The position numbers and the translations under genes were made by a program. From Bacilli bacterium (GTDB lineage Bacteria; Bacillota_I; Bacilli_A; RF39; UBA660), in NCBI GenBank assembly GCA_017541445.1, contig JAFXZC010000012.1:1-64000 (forward strand): 64,000 bases of DNA. The letters are read 5' to 3'. The notes under the pieces were generated by a model, which saw only the letters and a program-made list of their open reading frames with translations, made no database searches and was not told the DNA's origin. The stretch's first letter is position 1. Each line of letters starts with the position of its first letter. Of this stretch, positions 1-7,267 are shown one piece after another.

Positions 1-47
1 TATATGCCCAACCGTGAGCTAAGGAATATTCCTTAGAATCCTTTATG

Positions 48-141
48 CTTGTAATAGCTAGAGCCAATATTTGAACGAGTCAAATAAAGGCATTCGCTAT
101 TACAAGATTAATTAAACGATATACTATATCCTTTAATTAAT
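48..141. repeat. Two consecutive inverted repeats at the mobile-element edge
   Basis: CTTGTAATAGC (48-58) is the perfect reverse complement of GCTATTACAAG (96-106). ATTAATTAAA (107-116) is the perfect reverse complement of TTTAATTAAT (132-141). A palindrome AAGGAATATTCCTT lies just before them at 21-34. Dense palindromes downstream of a replication gene fit an origin, a transfer origin or a terminator region; the sequence does not say which. Confidence 0.5.
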
Positions 142-197
142 TTATAATGAATTCACTATCGCCACTTTCATTGCTAACGCAACAAAACGTGCCACGT

Positions 198-1145
198 TTA
201 TTCATTATCTTGTGAAGGTTCTTCATAGGTGCAATGGTATAATCTATGCTTACCATTTTTCTTGTTTATAATATGAAGACCTTCACGCTCCAACAAACTT
301 AGGTTTCTTTGAATTAAACCTCCAAGTTGTGTTGGAGATAACATAATCTTTGTATTCTTTAATACATCTGATACCGTATAATCAAAATCTTTATTAGCAA
401 TAGCATATTTAATAAATAAAAGTAAATTATAATCTATCTCATCATCAGTATTCTCATTAACAACACTAAATGTTTGATTATCATTTCTTTTTAAATTTAA
501 TTCTAATCTACTAAAATCTCTACTTTTATAATCTAAAGTAAGTTTATTGAAATCATTTCTTGATTCTTTTAATTTAATAATCCCATCGACATCAGCATTT
601 AATCCAACACTACCCATAGTATCATCTCTTTTATTTAAATGATGAGTAACGAGTATTGTTAAATTATATTCTCTACATAATTCTTTTAGTTTTCTAAACA
701 CAACTTCATTTATTTCTTGATAGTTATTTATATCATAATTAGTATCAAATTTTATATCTTTAAGCATATCTATTATTACAAATAATGGTTTCTTATCATA
801 AGTTAACATATGAATTTCTGTTTTGATATCTCTAATATAAAAATCTGGTGTATCATCATGATCTACTATGTGAAGTTTATCTATGACGGGGTGTAAATTC
901 ATTAAATTATATCTCATATCTAATTGATTTAAATCTCCCTCTGTGGTAACATATAAGACATGAGAGGACTTTACTTTTAATCCTAAAAAATCTTCTCCAG
1001 TAGTAAGAGAGGAGGCAAGTTGCTGAGCGAACATTGACTTGCCAACCTTAGGATGAGATACAAGTAGATAAACTCCATTTGATATCATTAGGTTTTCAAC
1101 AATGATATCTTTTTTTATGCTTTTAACATCATTTAATTGTTTCAT
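198..1145 (-). CDS. P-loop ATPase of RepA/AAA_25 type (mobile-element replication)
   Basis: This 315-residue soluble protein has a Walker A motif SHPKVGKS at residues 30-37 and a Walker B-like strand FVIIDMLKDI near 122, the layout of RecA-fold hexameric ATPases related to plasmid RepA helicase. The last 70 residues look like a winged helix (LSPTQLGGLIQRNLSLLERE). Such proteins act in replication of plasmids, prophages and integrative elements by unwinding or loading at the origin. It is the third gene of a leftward operon after two small DNA-binding-like proteins, and inverted repeats lie just beyond its end. The start ATG at 1145 follows an AGGAGG-type ribosome site. The ATPase fold is clear; the replication role is inferred from family and context. 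Confidence 0.75.
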   Translation of the reverse strand: MKQLNDVKSIKKDIIVENLMISNGVYLLVSHPKVGKSMFAQQLASSLTTGEDFLGLKVKSSHVLYVTTEGDLNQLDMRYNLMNLHPVIDKLHIVDHDDTPDFYIRDIKTEIHMLTYDKKPLFVIIDMLKDIKFDTNYDINNYQEINEVVFRKLKELCREYNLTILVTHHLNKRDDTMGSVGLNADVDGIIKLKESRNDFNKLTLDYKSRDFSRLELNLKRNDNQTFSVVNENTDDEIDYNLLLFIKYAIANKDFDYTVSDVLKNTKIMLSPTQLGGLIQRNLSLLEREGLHIINKKNGKHRLYHCTYEEPSQDNE

Positions 1146-1158
1146 TTGTATCCTCCTC

Positions 1159-1410
1159 TTACATTTTTTTAATTAATTCTTTACTAGAAACTCTAGATTC
1201 TAGATATGGTATATCAATATCAAAGAATGCTACAACTTCTTTAGTTGGAACTACAGACTTTGGAATAAGATAACCTTGTTTTTCAAGTTTTTCTTTAATC
1301 TTCTTTTTAGCCTTTAGTGCAGAATTTCTTCCTAGATGCCCTAACTTCATAATATCTTCTAGGGTGCACCATTGCTTGGCTATTAAATTTAATGTTTCTT
1401 CTGCATTCAT
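1159..1410 (-). CDS. Small DUF3173/excisionase-like DNA-binding protein
   Basis: This basic protein of 83 residues contains one helix-turn-helix-like segment (CTLEDIMKLGHLGRNSALKA) followed by a Lys-rich helix and a short strand region. The pattern resembles the small DUF3173 or excisionase-type proteins that sit beside replication genes in Firmicute integrative elements; I infer this from size and layout, not from a diagnostic motif. It starts 13 bases upstream of the RepA-like gene behind a strong GGAGG site, so the two are probably co-translated. Confidence 0.45.
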   Translation of the reverse strand: MNAEETLNLIAKQWCTLEDIMKLGHLGRNSALKAKKKIKEKLEKQGYLIPKSVVPTKEVVAFFDIDIPYLESRVSSKELIKKM

Positions 1411-1428
1411 GCTTTTTTCCTCCTTTCT

Positions 1429-1683
1429 TTAATTTTTTTGTGGTGATATATAGATGTAATATATATCATCTAAAGAACTATAAATAATATATTTCTTTTT
1501 TCTTAATTCTCTAAATGCTAAAACAACATCTTTTCTACTATCATTACTAAGAGAGTAGAGATCAATATTAGCCAGTTCTTCATTAGATTTTACTAGTAGA
1601 GTATTAAGCATACCTATAGCACTTACTGATAAATCTTTAGGTAATACATACTCACTAGTAGATTCTTTTTTGCATAATTTCAT
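1429..1683 (-). CDS. Small winged-helix-like protein of the element
   Basis: The protein has 84 residues. The segment LSVSAIGMLNTLL, then SRKDVVLAFRELRKKKYI and a C-terminal beta hairpin (YIIYSSLDDIYYIYIS), read as a compact winged helix like those in phage or element replication initiators. It is the first gene of the leftward operon, preceded by GAAAGGAGGAAT and then the divergent operator region shared with the XRE repressor. This placement suggests control of, or help in, replication of the element. I do not recognise the exact family. Confidence 0.45.
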   Translation of the reverse strand: MKLCKKESTSEYVLPKDLSVSAIGMLNTLLVKSNEELANIDLYSLSNDSRKDVVLAFRELRKKKYIIYSSLDDIYYIYISPQKN

Positions 1684-1706
1684 TCTAATTCCTCCTTTCT
1701 TTACTA

Positions 1707-1783
1707 GTCCGATAATCTGGACACAATATTAATATAACACCGTCCGAAAACAATGTCAACTATTTTAACCGAAAAACTGGACA
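1707..1783. promoter_or_regulatory. Divergent operator region with repeated CCGA-AA-CTGGAC boxes
   Basis: Between the leftward operon and the rightward XRE gene are GTCCGATAATCTGGAC (1707-1722, GTCC/GGAC inverted ends), GTCCGAAAACAATGTC (1742-1757) and CCGAAAAACTGGACA (1769-1783). The shared core CCGA(T/A)AA-CTGGACA at the first and third sites is typical of repressor half-site arrays between divergent promoters. The XRE protein next door is the obvious binder, by inference. Confidence 0.6.
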
Positions 1784-1845
1784 AAATGATAAAAATGTGC
1801 TAAAATTAAATTGTGAAAGCCGAAAAGGGAGAAGGAAGTGATTAA

Positions 1846-2376
1846 ATGAACTCAGAAGAACTTAAAGTTTTAATAGAAGATGCTAGAATTAAAAAAGGTA
1901 TTTCGCAAAGAGAATTAGCTAAACAAACAGGTATTAGTAGAAGTACCTTAAATGATTTAATTAATGGTAAAATAAAAAAAGCAGATATCGATGATCTACG
2001 AAAAATTGCTGAAACATTGGATATGTCTTTACAAAAACTAGTTAAAGCAGCAGGTTATGATGAAATGAGTTTATATTTTAACAAAAATAAACTTAAAGAT
2101 AGATATTATGATCAATCAAGTAAAGATTTAAAAGAACTACTTGAACAATATAAATCATCAGAAACTGACTTATTAACCTTTGATTCTAAAAAAAGAGATA
2201 AAGCAAGAGAAGTTGGTTTTAAATTATTTGATGCAACCGAAAAATTAAAATGGATTAAAGAAGGTAAAGAAGGTTATACATTAGATCAAGTTATAGAACA
2301 ACTAACTGAAACACAAGAAATGTTAGATCCAATAATGAATAAATATGATTATAGTAAATTACCAGGCAGAAACTAA
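1846..2376 (+). CDS. XRE-family repressor of the mobile element
   Basis: Residues 5-65 form a classic Cro/CI helix-turn-helix (KKGISQRELAKQTGISRSTL, with recognition helix RSTLNDLING). Residues 70-176 are a charged helical tail without a LexA-type Ser/Lys peptidase signature or an ImmR-type HEXXH motif. It faces away from the replication operon across three operator-like boxes, so it most likely represses that operon and itself. The ATG follows GAGAAGGAAGTG. It ends at two tandem hairpins. Confidence 0.85.
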   Translation: MNSEELKVLIEDARIKKGISQRELAKQTGISRSTLNDLINGKIKKADIDDLRKIAETLDMSLQKLVKAAGYDEMSLYFNKNKLKDRYYDQSSKDLKELLEQYKSSETDLLTFDSKKRDKAREVGFKLFDATEKLKWIKEGKEGYTLDQVIEQLTETQEMLDPIMNKYDYSKLPGRN

Positions 2377-2450
2377 TTTATAGAACGAAAATTTCAAAAA
2401 ATTCGTTCTATAAATAAATATAAAACGAAAAATCTAGAAAAATCGTTTTA
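2377..2450 (+). terminator. Tandem hairpins after the repressor gene
   Basis: TTTATAGAACGAA (2377-2389) pairs perfectly with 2402-2414 (13 bp, loop 12), followed by TAAAACGA/TCGTTTTA (2421-2428/2443-2450). Neither has a strong T tract. They may end the repressor transcript or form part of the leader of the ABC-F gene. Confidence 0.45.
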
Positions 2451-2481
2451 AGAAAAATTTTAAAAGTTAAGAGGTGAGAAA

Positions 2482-2502
2482 ATGAGAACACTAGCTAAAT
2501 AA
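2482..2502 (+). CDS. Leader peptide MRTLAK upstream of the ABC-F gene
   Basis: The six-codon ORF ATG-AGA-ACA-CTA-GCT-AAA-TAA has its own ribosome site (GAGGTGAG, 7 bases upstream). It lies 43 bases before the ABC-F start. Short ORFs of this kind are known regulators of antibiotic-inducible ABC-F and erm genes. No other role is visible. Confidence 0.6.
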   Translation: MRTLAK

Positions 2503-2506
2503 GTGT

Positions 2507-2544
2507 GGCATAAACTTTGATTATGCCGAAAAAAGGAGGCATAA
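2507..2544 (+). promoter_or_regulatory. Three-segment attenuator-like leader covering the ABC-F ribosome site
   Basis: GGCATAA (2507-2513), TTATGCC (2521-2527) and GGCATAA (2538-2544) let the middle segment pair with either flank. The last segment overlaps the GG of the AAGGAGG ribosome site (2533-2539) and reaches the base before the start codon. First:middle pairing would free the site; middle:last pairing would hide it. The direction of control by a stalled ribosome is not decided by the sequence. Confidence 0.6.
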
Positions 2545-2545
2545 T

Positions 2546-4048
2546 ATGTTAGAAATAAAAGATTTAACTATATCTATTAGTGATAGATATTTAATTAAAA
2601 ATTTAAATTTAATACTAAATAATGGTGATAAACTTGCTGTTATTGGTGAAGAAGGAAATGGGAAGTCTACTTTATTAAAATCAATCTTAGGTATTTGTGA
2701 ATATGCTGAAGTAAGTGGAAATATTAATCTAAAAGGTAATAGAATTGGTTATCTAGAACAATCTATTAGTACTGATAAATTAGATAAAAGCGTATATGAA
2801 TTTTTATTTATAGATGAAACTGATTATTATGATAAAATTAATAATCTATATAAATATTTAGACTTGATTAATTTAACTGATGATATATTAAAGCAAAAAA
2901 TCAATACACTATCAGGTGGAGAAAAAGTTAAAATTAGTATTTTAAAATTATTATTAAATGAATATGATATTTTATTTTTAGATGAACCTACTAATGATTT
3001 AGATATTGAAACATTAGAATGGTTAGAACATTTTATTAATAATACAAATAAGCCAATTATGTATGTTTCACATGATGAAACATTACTTGCTAATACAGCA
3101 AATATGATTTTACATTTAGAACAAATAAAAAAGAAAACTGAATGTAGGCATACATTATTAAAAATTGATTATGATACTTATGTTGGACAAAGACTTAGAA
3201 AAATTGAAAAGCAAACACAAGTCGCAAAATCTGAAAAAAGAGAATTTAACAAACAACAAGAAAAACTTCAAAGAATAATGCAAAAAGTTGAACATCAACA
3301 AAATACAATTTCAAGAGCAGATCCACATGGTGCTGCAGTATTAAAAAAGAAAATGCATTCTTTAAAATCACAAGAGAAAAGATTGGATGAAACTGAATTA
3401 ACTGAAATACCAGATGTTGAAGAAAGCATTAGTTTCTTTTTTGAAGATGTTGAAATACCAAGAACAAAGAATATTATCAATTTAAATATTGATGAGTTAA
3501 AAGTATCTGATAAGTTATTATCTAAAAACATAAAGTTAGATGTAATTGGTAATGTGCATTTATGTATCATAGGTAAAAATGGCGTTGGGAAATCTACTTT
3601 AATAAAATTAATTTATAATGAATTAAAAGATAGAAATGATATTAAGGTTGGGTATATGCCGCAAACTTATGATGACATCTTAAATAATTATAAATATGTA
3701 TTAGATTTTATATGTCCAAATGGTAGTAAAGATGAAATTACAAAAGCAAGAATGTTTTTAGGAAATATGAAATTTACTAGAGAAGAAATGATTAGTGATA
3801 TCAAAGATTTAAGTAATGGGACAAAAGCAAAATTATTTCTTGTTAAATTAGTATTAGATAAATGTGATGTTTTAATACTTGATGAACCTACAAGAAATGT
3901 AAGTCCATTATCAAATCCAGTTATTAGAAATGTTTTAAATGAATATAAAGGTACTATAATTAGTGTATCTCATGATAGAAAATATATTAATGAAGTAGTA
4001 AATGCCCTTTATATTCTGACACCAGATGGATTAGTGAAAGAAAGATAA
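2546..4048 (+). CDS. ABC-F ribosome-protection ATPase (Lsa/Vga/CplR-like)
   Basis: This 500-residue protein has two ABC domains and no membrane segments. Domain 1 has Walker A GEEGNGKST (about 35-43), signature LSGGEKVKI and Walker B ILFLDEPTNDLD. A charged linker spans about 200-280. Domain 2 has GKNGVGKST, a degenerate signature LSNGTKAKL and LILDEPTRNVSPLSNP; the TRN-SPLSNP form is typical of antibiotic-resistance ABC-F proteins (Lsa, Vga, CplR) rather than housekeeping EttA/Uup types. The family binds the ribosomal E site and dislodges lincosamides, pleuromutilins or streptogramin A; the actual drug range is not readable here. It sits behind a leader ORF and pairing segments, and shares a transcript with the next kinase gene (11-base gap). 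It is probably cargo of the mobile element. Confidence 0.88.
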   Translation: MLEIKDLTISISDRYLIKNLNLILNNGDKLAVIGEEGNGKSTLLKSILGICEYAEVSGNINLKGNRIGYLEQSISTDKLDKSVYEFLFIDETDYYDKINNLYKYLDLINLTDDILKQKINTLSGGEKVKISILKLLLNEYDILFLDEPTNDLDIETLEWLEHFINNTNKPIMYVSHDETLLANTANMILHLEQIKKKTECRHTLLKIDYDTYVGQRLRKIEKQTQVAKSEKREFNKQQEKLQRIMQKVEHQQNTISRADPHGAAVLKKKMHSLKSQEKRLDETELTEIPDVEESISFFFEDVEIPRTKNIINLNIDELKVSDKLLSKNIKLDVIGNVHLCIIGKNGVGKSTLIKLIYNELKDRNDIKVGYMPQTYDDILNNYKYVLDFICPNGSKDEITKARMFLGNMKFTREEMISDIKDLSNGTKAKLFLVKLVLDKCDVLILDEPTRNVSPLSNPVIRNVLNEYKGTIISVSHDRKYINEVVNALYILTPDGLVKER

Positions 4049-4058
4049 GGAGGTATCT

Positions 4059-4547
4059 ATGGGGAAAGTAATATTAGTATGTGGTAAAATTTGTAGTGGT
4101 AAAAGTTATTATTCAAAGCAATTAAAAGATTCATTAAATGCAGTAATAATTTCACCAGATGAAGCTACTTATGAATTAATAAATAATGAGCAAGGAGAGT
4201 TTTATAATGTATTCTCAGAAAGATTAAATAAGTACTTAACCAGAAAAGTTGGTGAAATTGCAAAAGCAGGTGCTAATGTAATTTTTGAAAGAGGGCTTTG
4301 GTCAAGTAAAGATAGAAAAGAAATAAAAGAATACTATAAAAATAATAAAGTAGATTGTGAAATACATTATGTACGTGTTGATGATGAAACATGGAAACAA
4401 AATATAGAAGAAAGAAATAAAAGAGTATTAGATGGTACTGGTGGATCGGATTTCTATTTAGATGAAGGCTTAATGAAAAAGTTAGAATCTAAATGGGAAG
4501 AGCCAACTGAAGATGAATATGATATACTTTATAAAGTAAAAAGGTAA
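4059..4547 (+). CDS. Zeta-toxin/CPT-like P-loop kinase
   Basis: This protein of 162 residues is a single P-loop domain: Walker A CGKICSGKSYYSKQ at residues 8-21, a lid-like arginine region (EERNKR) near 135 and a Walker B-like IFERGLW near 75. The fold is that of AAA_33 small kinases, which include zeta toxins, chloramphenicol phosphotransferase and nucleotide kinases. It follows the ABC-F gene with only 11 bases between, behind AAGGAGG, so both are likely co-expressed. A role as a resistance or phosphotransfer enzyme is plausible, but the substrate is unknown. Confidence 0.65.
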   Translation: MGKVILVCGKICSGKSYYSKQLKDSLNAVIISPDEATYELINNEQGEFYNVFSERLNKYLTRKVGEIAKAGANVIFERGLWSSKDRKEIKEYYKNNKVDCEIHYVRVDDETWKQNIEERNKRVLDGTGGSDFYLDEGLMKKLESKWEEPTEDEYDILYKVKR

Positions 4548-4560
4548 AAATAGTATTTAT

Positions 4561-4617
4561 GACACTATGACACTATTAATGTGTGTGGGGTACTCGCAAA
4601 CAGTGTGTCACTGTGTC
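4561..4617. repeat. Imperfect inverted repeat at the probable element edge
   Basis: GACACTATGACAC (4561-4573) and GTGTCACTGTGTC (4605-4617) match as inverted repeats at 11 of 13 positions. The left arm also contains the tandem unit ATGACACT. The stretch is GC-richer than its surroundings and lies where codon use changes from the element to the host style. It may be an element end, or simply a hairpin. Confidence 0.35.
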
Positions 4618-4764
4618 ACTTTTATTTTCCAGATACCAAATCCAGATACTAAATGTAAAAAATTAAGTTATTTTTATAAACTTTAATAAATTTAAGAAAA
4701 TGAAAAAGCCTTATTTTATAAGACTTTAACTGATTATTAAATTATTACGAACTGGTTTTTAAAT

Positions 4765-4805
4765 TTCCCCCTGAGAATCCAGTCGAAAGACTGGATTCAT
4801 TTTTT
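4765..4805 (+). ncRNA. Possible short C-rich RNA with terminator
   Basis: TTCCCCCTGA (4765-4774) runs into a perfect 10-bp GAAA-tetraloop hairpin (4775-4798, GAATCCAGTC stem) and a T tract. The nearest upstream gene ends 218 bases earlier, so this may end an independent small RNA. The same TTCCCCCTGA followed by hairpin and T tract occurs at 20314-20343. No convincing promoter was found. Confidence 0.3.
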
Positions 4806-4860
4806 ATATAAATTTACAGAATTTGAAAAAAGCCCCAAAATATGGTATAATTAAAGTACT

Positions 4861-4968
4861 TAAAGGGGAGTAGTTCTCATCAATAAGATGGATTAATTCA
4901 ACAACACTATAATGGATTAATATTTAAAGAACAAGACTTTTATGAATATACATAAGAGTCTTTTTTTT
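4861..4968 (+). promoter_or_regulatory. yybP-ykoY (Mn2+) riboswitch with terminator, copy 1
   Basis: The sequence has the class motifs in order: GGGGAGTAG (4865-4873), AATTCAACAACAC and AGAACAAGAC (4929-4937). P1 pairs 4861-4866 with 4937-4942. An 11-bp terminator (AGACTTTTATG 4934-4944 with CATAAGAGTCT, T tract to 4968) shares its 5' arm with the P1 3' strand. Stabilised P1 would therefore prevent termination, the usual ON switch of this class. A TATAAT box lies at 4845-4852. It controls the gene starting at 5012. Confidence 0.78.
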
Positions 4969-4991
4969 ATTCTATTATTAAGACTCTTATG
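4951..4991 (+). promoter_or_regulatory. Alternative 12-bp hairpin competing with the riboswitch terminator
   Basis: CATAAGAGTCTT (4951-4962), the 3' arm of the terminator, is also the perfect reverse complement of AAGACTCTTATG (4980-4991), just before the GGGAGGG ribosome site. The nascent RNA could switch from terminator to this second hairpin. An 8-bp version recurs in copy 3 (CATAAGAG with CTCTTATG at 19928-19935). Confidence 0.5.
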
Positions 4992-5011
4992 AAAAGGGAG
5001 GGATTAATAAT

Positions 5012-5560
5012 ATGGAAAAATTAACAATAGAAGGTAGTTTAGAACACATAATATTAAAATTATGGAATCTAAAAAGAGAAGGAAAAAGTGCTTATTGTGA
5101 TTATAAAGGACGTACTATATCAACAGATGAATTGCTACCAGATTTATATGATTCATTAGATAAAATATTTATGTCTGTATATAATGTAACATACTATGAA
5201 TATATAACTATAAGAGAAAGAAAATTATCTGAATCATTAAAAACAGAATGGTTAGAAAGAGGACATAAATTAATAAGTCCAGAATTATGGTCAGAATGGG
5301 AAAAGTATATAGATAATAGTATTGATGGTATATATAGAGGAAAAGAAATAGAACATATATTAAGAGCTATGGAAGCTCATATGGAAGGAATACCAACAGA
5401 AGATATATCTAATATGATTGATTCATTTGGTATATCATCAAACATGTCAGGATTATATGTATCTATTATAAAACACTTCTATATACACGGAACACAATTA
5501 ATAGATGAGTTACGTGATTATTACACAACATCAAATCAATCACACGTATTAATGTTATAA
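5012..5560 (+). CDS. Unrecognised protein under Mn2+ riboswitch control
   Basis: This soluble protein has 182 residues and no signal peptide or membrane segment. Residues 1-75 (TIEGSLEHIILKLWNLK, then YNVTYYEYITIRERKL) align with the whole 78-residue product at 19954-20190, which sits behind the same riboswitch class. Residues 85-182 are an extra helical region rich in His, Glu and Asp (EIEHILRAMEAHMEG, IKHFYIHG). The shared N-terminal unit and shared riboswitch suggest one manganese-linked family. I do not recognise it as a transporter or known Mn-dependent enzyme. The ATG follows AAAAGGGAGGG. Confidence 0.75.
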   Translation: MEKLTIEGSLEHIILKLWNLKREGKSAYCDYKGRTISTDELLPDLYDSLDKIFMSVYNVTYYEYITIRERKLSESLKTEWLERGHKLISPELWSEWEKYIDNSIDGIYRGKEIEHILRAMEAHMEGIPTEDISNMIDSFGISSNMSGLYVSIIKHFYIHGTQLIDELRDYYTTSNQSHVLML

Positions 5561-5587
5561 AGATATGCTAAAGCATATCTTTTTTTA
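5561..5587 (+). terminator. Terminator
   Basis: AGATATGCTAAAGCATATCT followed by seven Ts ends the riboswitch-controlled gene. Confidence 0.85.
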
Positions 5588-5612
5588 TGATATAATCAAA
5601 TAGGTGATATAT

Positions 5613-6149
5613 ATGAAAATAGAAGTAAAAGAAAAAGGATCTAAAGAGTACTATGATGAATTATTATATATAGTTAGTAATAATATATTACAAAAGAATC
5701 CTCATAAAAAAATAAAAAGAATTACTACTCATGCAATTCAATTAGGTATTATATCTTTATTAATACTAATACCATTTACAGTACTATATATAATAGAACA
5801 TACTCCTATGTATTTAATAGTAATAATATTATTTACTATATGTGTAATATTAAGTGTTGTATATTATATACTTATAACTAGAAAAATAGAATATATAGCT
5901 AATACTAATCAAAAAGCTACATTAGAAATAAATAAAGAAGGTATAACTATTAATGCAGGTAAACAATATAATCATCTAGATTATAAAGATATAGATAACA
6001 TAATAATAAATAAATATTCTATCTGTTTTATGTCTTCTACTAGTCAATCTCTATATACTAGAATAGAATATAAAGATAAAGTAATAGAAGCATTAACTAA
6101 ATATAAACAAGATAAACTAATAGTAGATAATACTAATCTATATAAATAA
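5613..6149 (+). CDS. Two-TM YcxB-like membrane protein
   Basis: The protein has two adjacent transmembrane segments (about residues 43-64 and 68-90) followed by a soluble C-terminal domain with the YcxB-like pattern (KATLEINKEGITINAG, then a Y/H-D-Y-KDIDNI segment). An upstream in-frame GTG (5604) is possible, but ATG 5613 is preferred because AGGTGA lies 5-10 bases upstream of it. A TATAAT box at 5591 lies only about 17 bases before the start, so the 5' UTR would be very short. Function unknown; it is monocistronic and ends at a terminator. Confidence 0.65.
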   Translation: MKIEVKEKGSKEYYDELLYIVSNNILQKNPHKKIKRITTHAIQLGIISLLILIPFTVLYIIEHTPMYLIVIILFTICVILSVVYYILITRKIEYIANTNQKATLEINKEGITINAGKQYNHLDYKDIDNIIINKYSICFMSSTSQSLYTRIEYKDKVIEALTKYKQDKLIVDNTNLYK

Positions 6150-6150
6150 A

Positions 6151-6174
6151 AGAACACACTAGTGTTCTTTTTTT
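6151..6174 (+). terminator. Terminator
   Basis: The AGAACAC-ACTA-GTGTTCT-type stem is followed by a T tract. Confidence 0.85.
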
Positions 6175-6208
6175 AAAGAAAAAATCTGACAAAATTATGA
6201 TAGAACAT

Positions 6209-6267
6209 AAAAAAAGCGTTCCTTAGAACGCATCTACATAATTAGGTGACACTAATGTGTCCTCCTA
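6209..6267 (-). ncRNA. Solitary copy of the short antisense-type RNA (copy a)
   Basis: On the minus strand: -10 box TATAAT (6273-6278), then TAGGAGGACAC with a hairpin GACAC-atta-GTGTC, then ACCTA, a 20-base linker, the terminator hairpin GCGTTC/GAACGC (6216-6231) and a T tract. It shares its architecture with five other copies near 36.8-41.0 kb. No toxin ORF lies beside this copy. Confidence 0.6.
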
Positions 6268-6347
6268 CAAATATTATAACACATAATATCTATTGAATAA
6301 ATATAATAAAGTTGATATAATCAATTGGCTGCTAAAGGAGAATTATT

Positions 6348-7232
6348 ATGAATAAGACTTTATATAAAATATTTAAATGGAATATAAATGAATTAATATT
6401 AAATACAATAGGTGTAATAATATTCTCTTTTGCTATTAATTTCTTTATAGAACCAACTAATCTATATAGTGGAGGAGTATTTGGTCTAGCACAATTATTA
6501 AATAAATTAATAGATTATTTATTTAATATAACAATGAATATGACAAGTATCATTTATTTTCTTATAAATGTACCATTATTTATATTAGCTTTCTTTAAAA
6601 TAAGTAAATCATTTTGTTGTAGAACTATATATACTATTATAGTTCAAACAATAGCATTACTTATAATACCAATACCAGATAAAATGATAGTAGAAGAGAT
6701 AATAACTAATGTATTAATAGGAGGAACACTTACAGGTATAGGATGTGCACTTATATTATCATCAACAGGATCTACTGGAGGAACAGATATAGTAGGTATA
6801 GTATTATCTAATAAATATAAAAAAGTAAGTGTAGGAAGAAATGCAATAGCATTCAATATGATTATATTTGGTATAAGTGGATTAGCATATGGATTATCTA
6901 CTATGATATATTCTATATTATATTCAATAATAGAAAATATATCTTTAGATAAATTACATGAACAAAATATATCTAGTAGTGCATTTATATTTTCTAAAAA
7001 TAAACCAACTAAATTATTAAAATTTATCAAAGATGATTTACAAAGAGGAGCTACATGGTGGAAAGGAACAGGACATAATCAAACAGAAACATATATAACA
7101 TATGTAGTATTAACTAGATATGAATTACATAAATTAGAAAAGTATATTAAAGTAACAAATGCAGATGTTTTCTTAACAAAAAGTGATTTTGTAGGAGTAG
7201 AAGGAAATTTCGAAAAAAGATTATCAAAATAG
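6348..7232 (+). CDS. YitT-family membrane protein (DUF161 plus DUF2179)
   Basis: This protein of 294 residues has five or six hydrophobic helices in residues 15-205, including the family pattern FAINFFIEPTNLYSGGVFG and the Gly/Thr-rich turn SSTGSTGGTDIVG. A cytoplasmic DUF2179 domain follows (about 215-290, with DDLQRGATWWKGTG and TYITYVVLTRYEL). YitT proteins are widespread in Firmicutes; their transport substrate is not settled. The start follows AAAGGAGAATT. It is monocistronic; upstream on the other strand is RNA copy a. Confidence 0.88.
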   Translation: MNKTLYKIFKWNINELILNTIGVIIFSFAINFFIEPTNLYSGGVFGLAQLLNKLIDYLFNITMNMTSIIYFLINVPLFILAFFKISKSFCCRTIYTIIVQTIALLIIPIPDKMIVEEIITNVLIGGTLTGIGCALILSSTGSTGGTDIVGIVLSNKYKKVSVGRNAIAFNMIIFGISGLAYGLSTMIYSILYSIIENISLDKLHEQNISSSAFIFSKNKPTKLLKFIKDDLQRGATWWKGTGHNQTETYITYVVLTRYELHKLEKYIKVTNADVFLTKSDFVGVEGNFEKRLSK

Positions 7233-7267
7233 TATTATCTTTTGCTATAATATAATAGAGGGATAGT

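Noticed and set aside
6209..6267. Short minus-strand RNA as a riboswitch or 5' UTR of a gene
   Set aside because: Each copy ends at its own terminator and no minus-strand gene follows; the only ORFs inside are of 4-5 codons.
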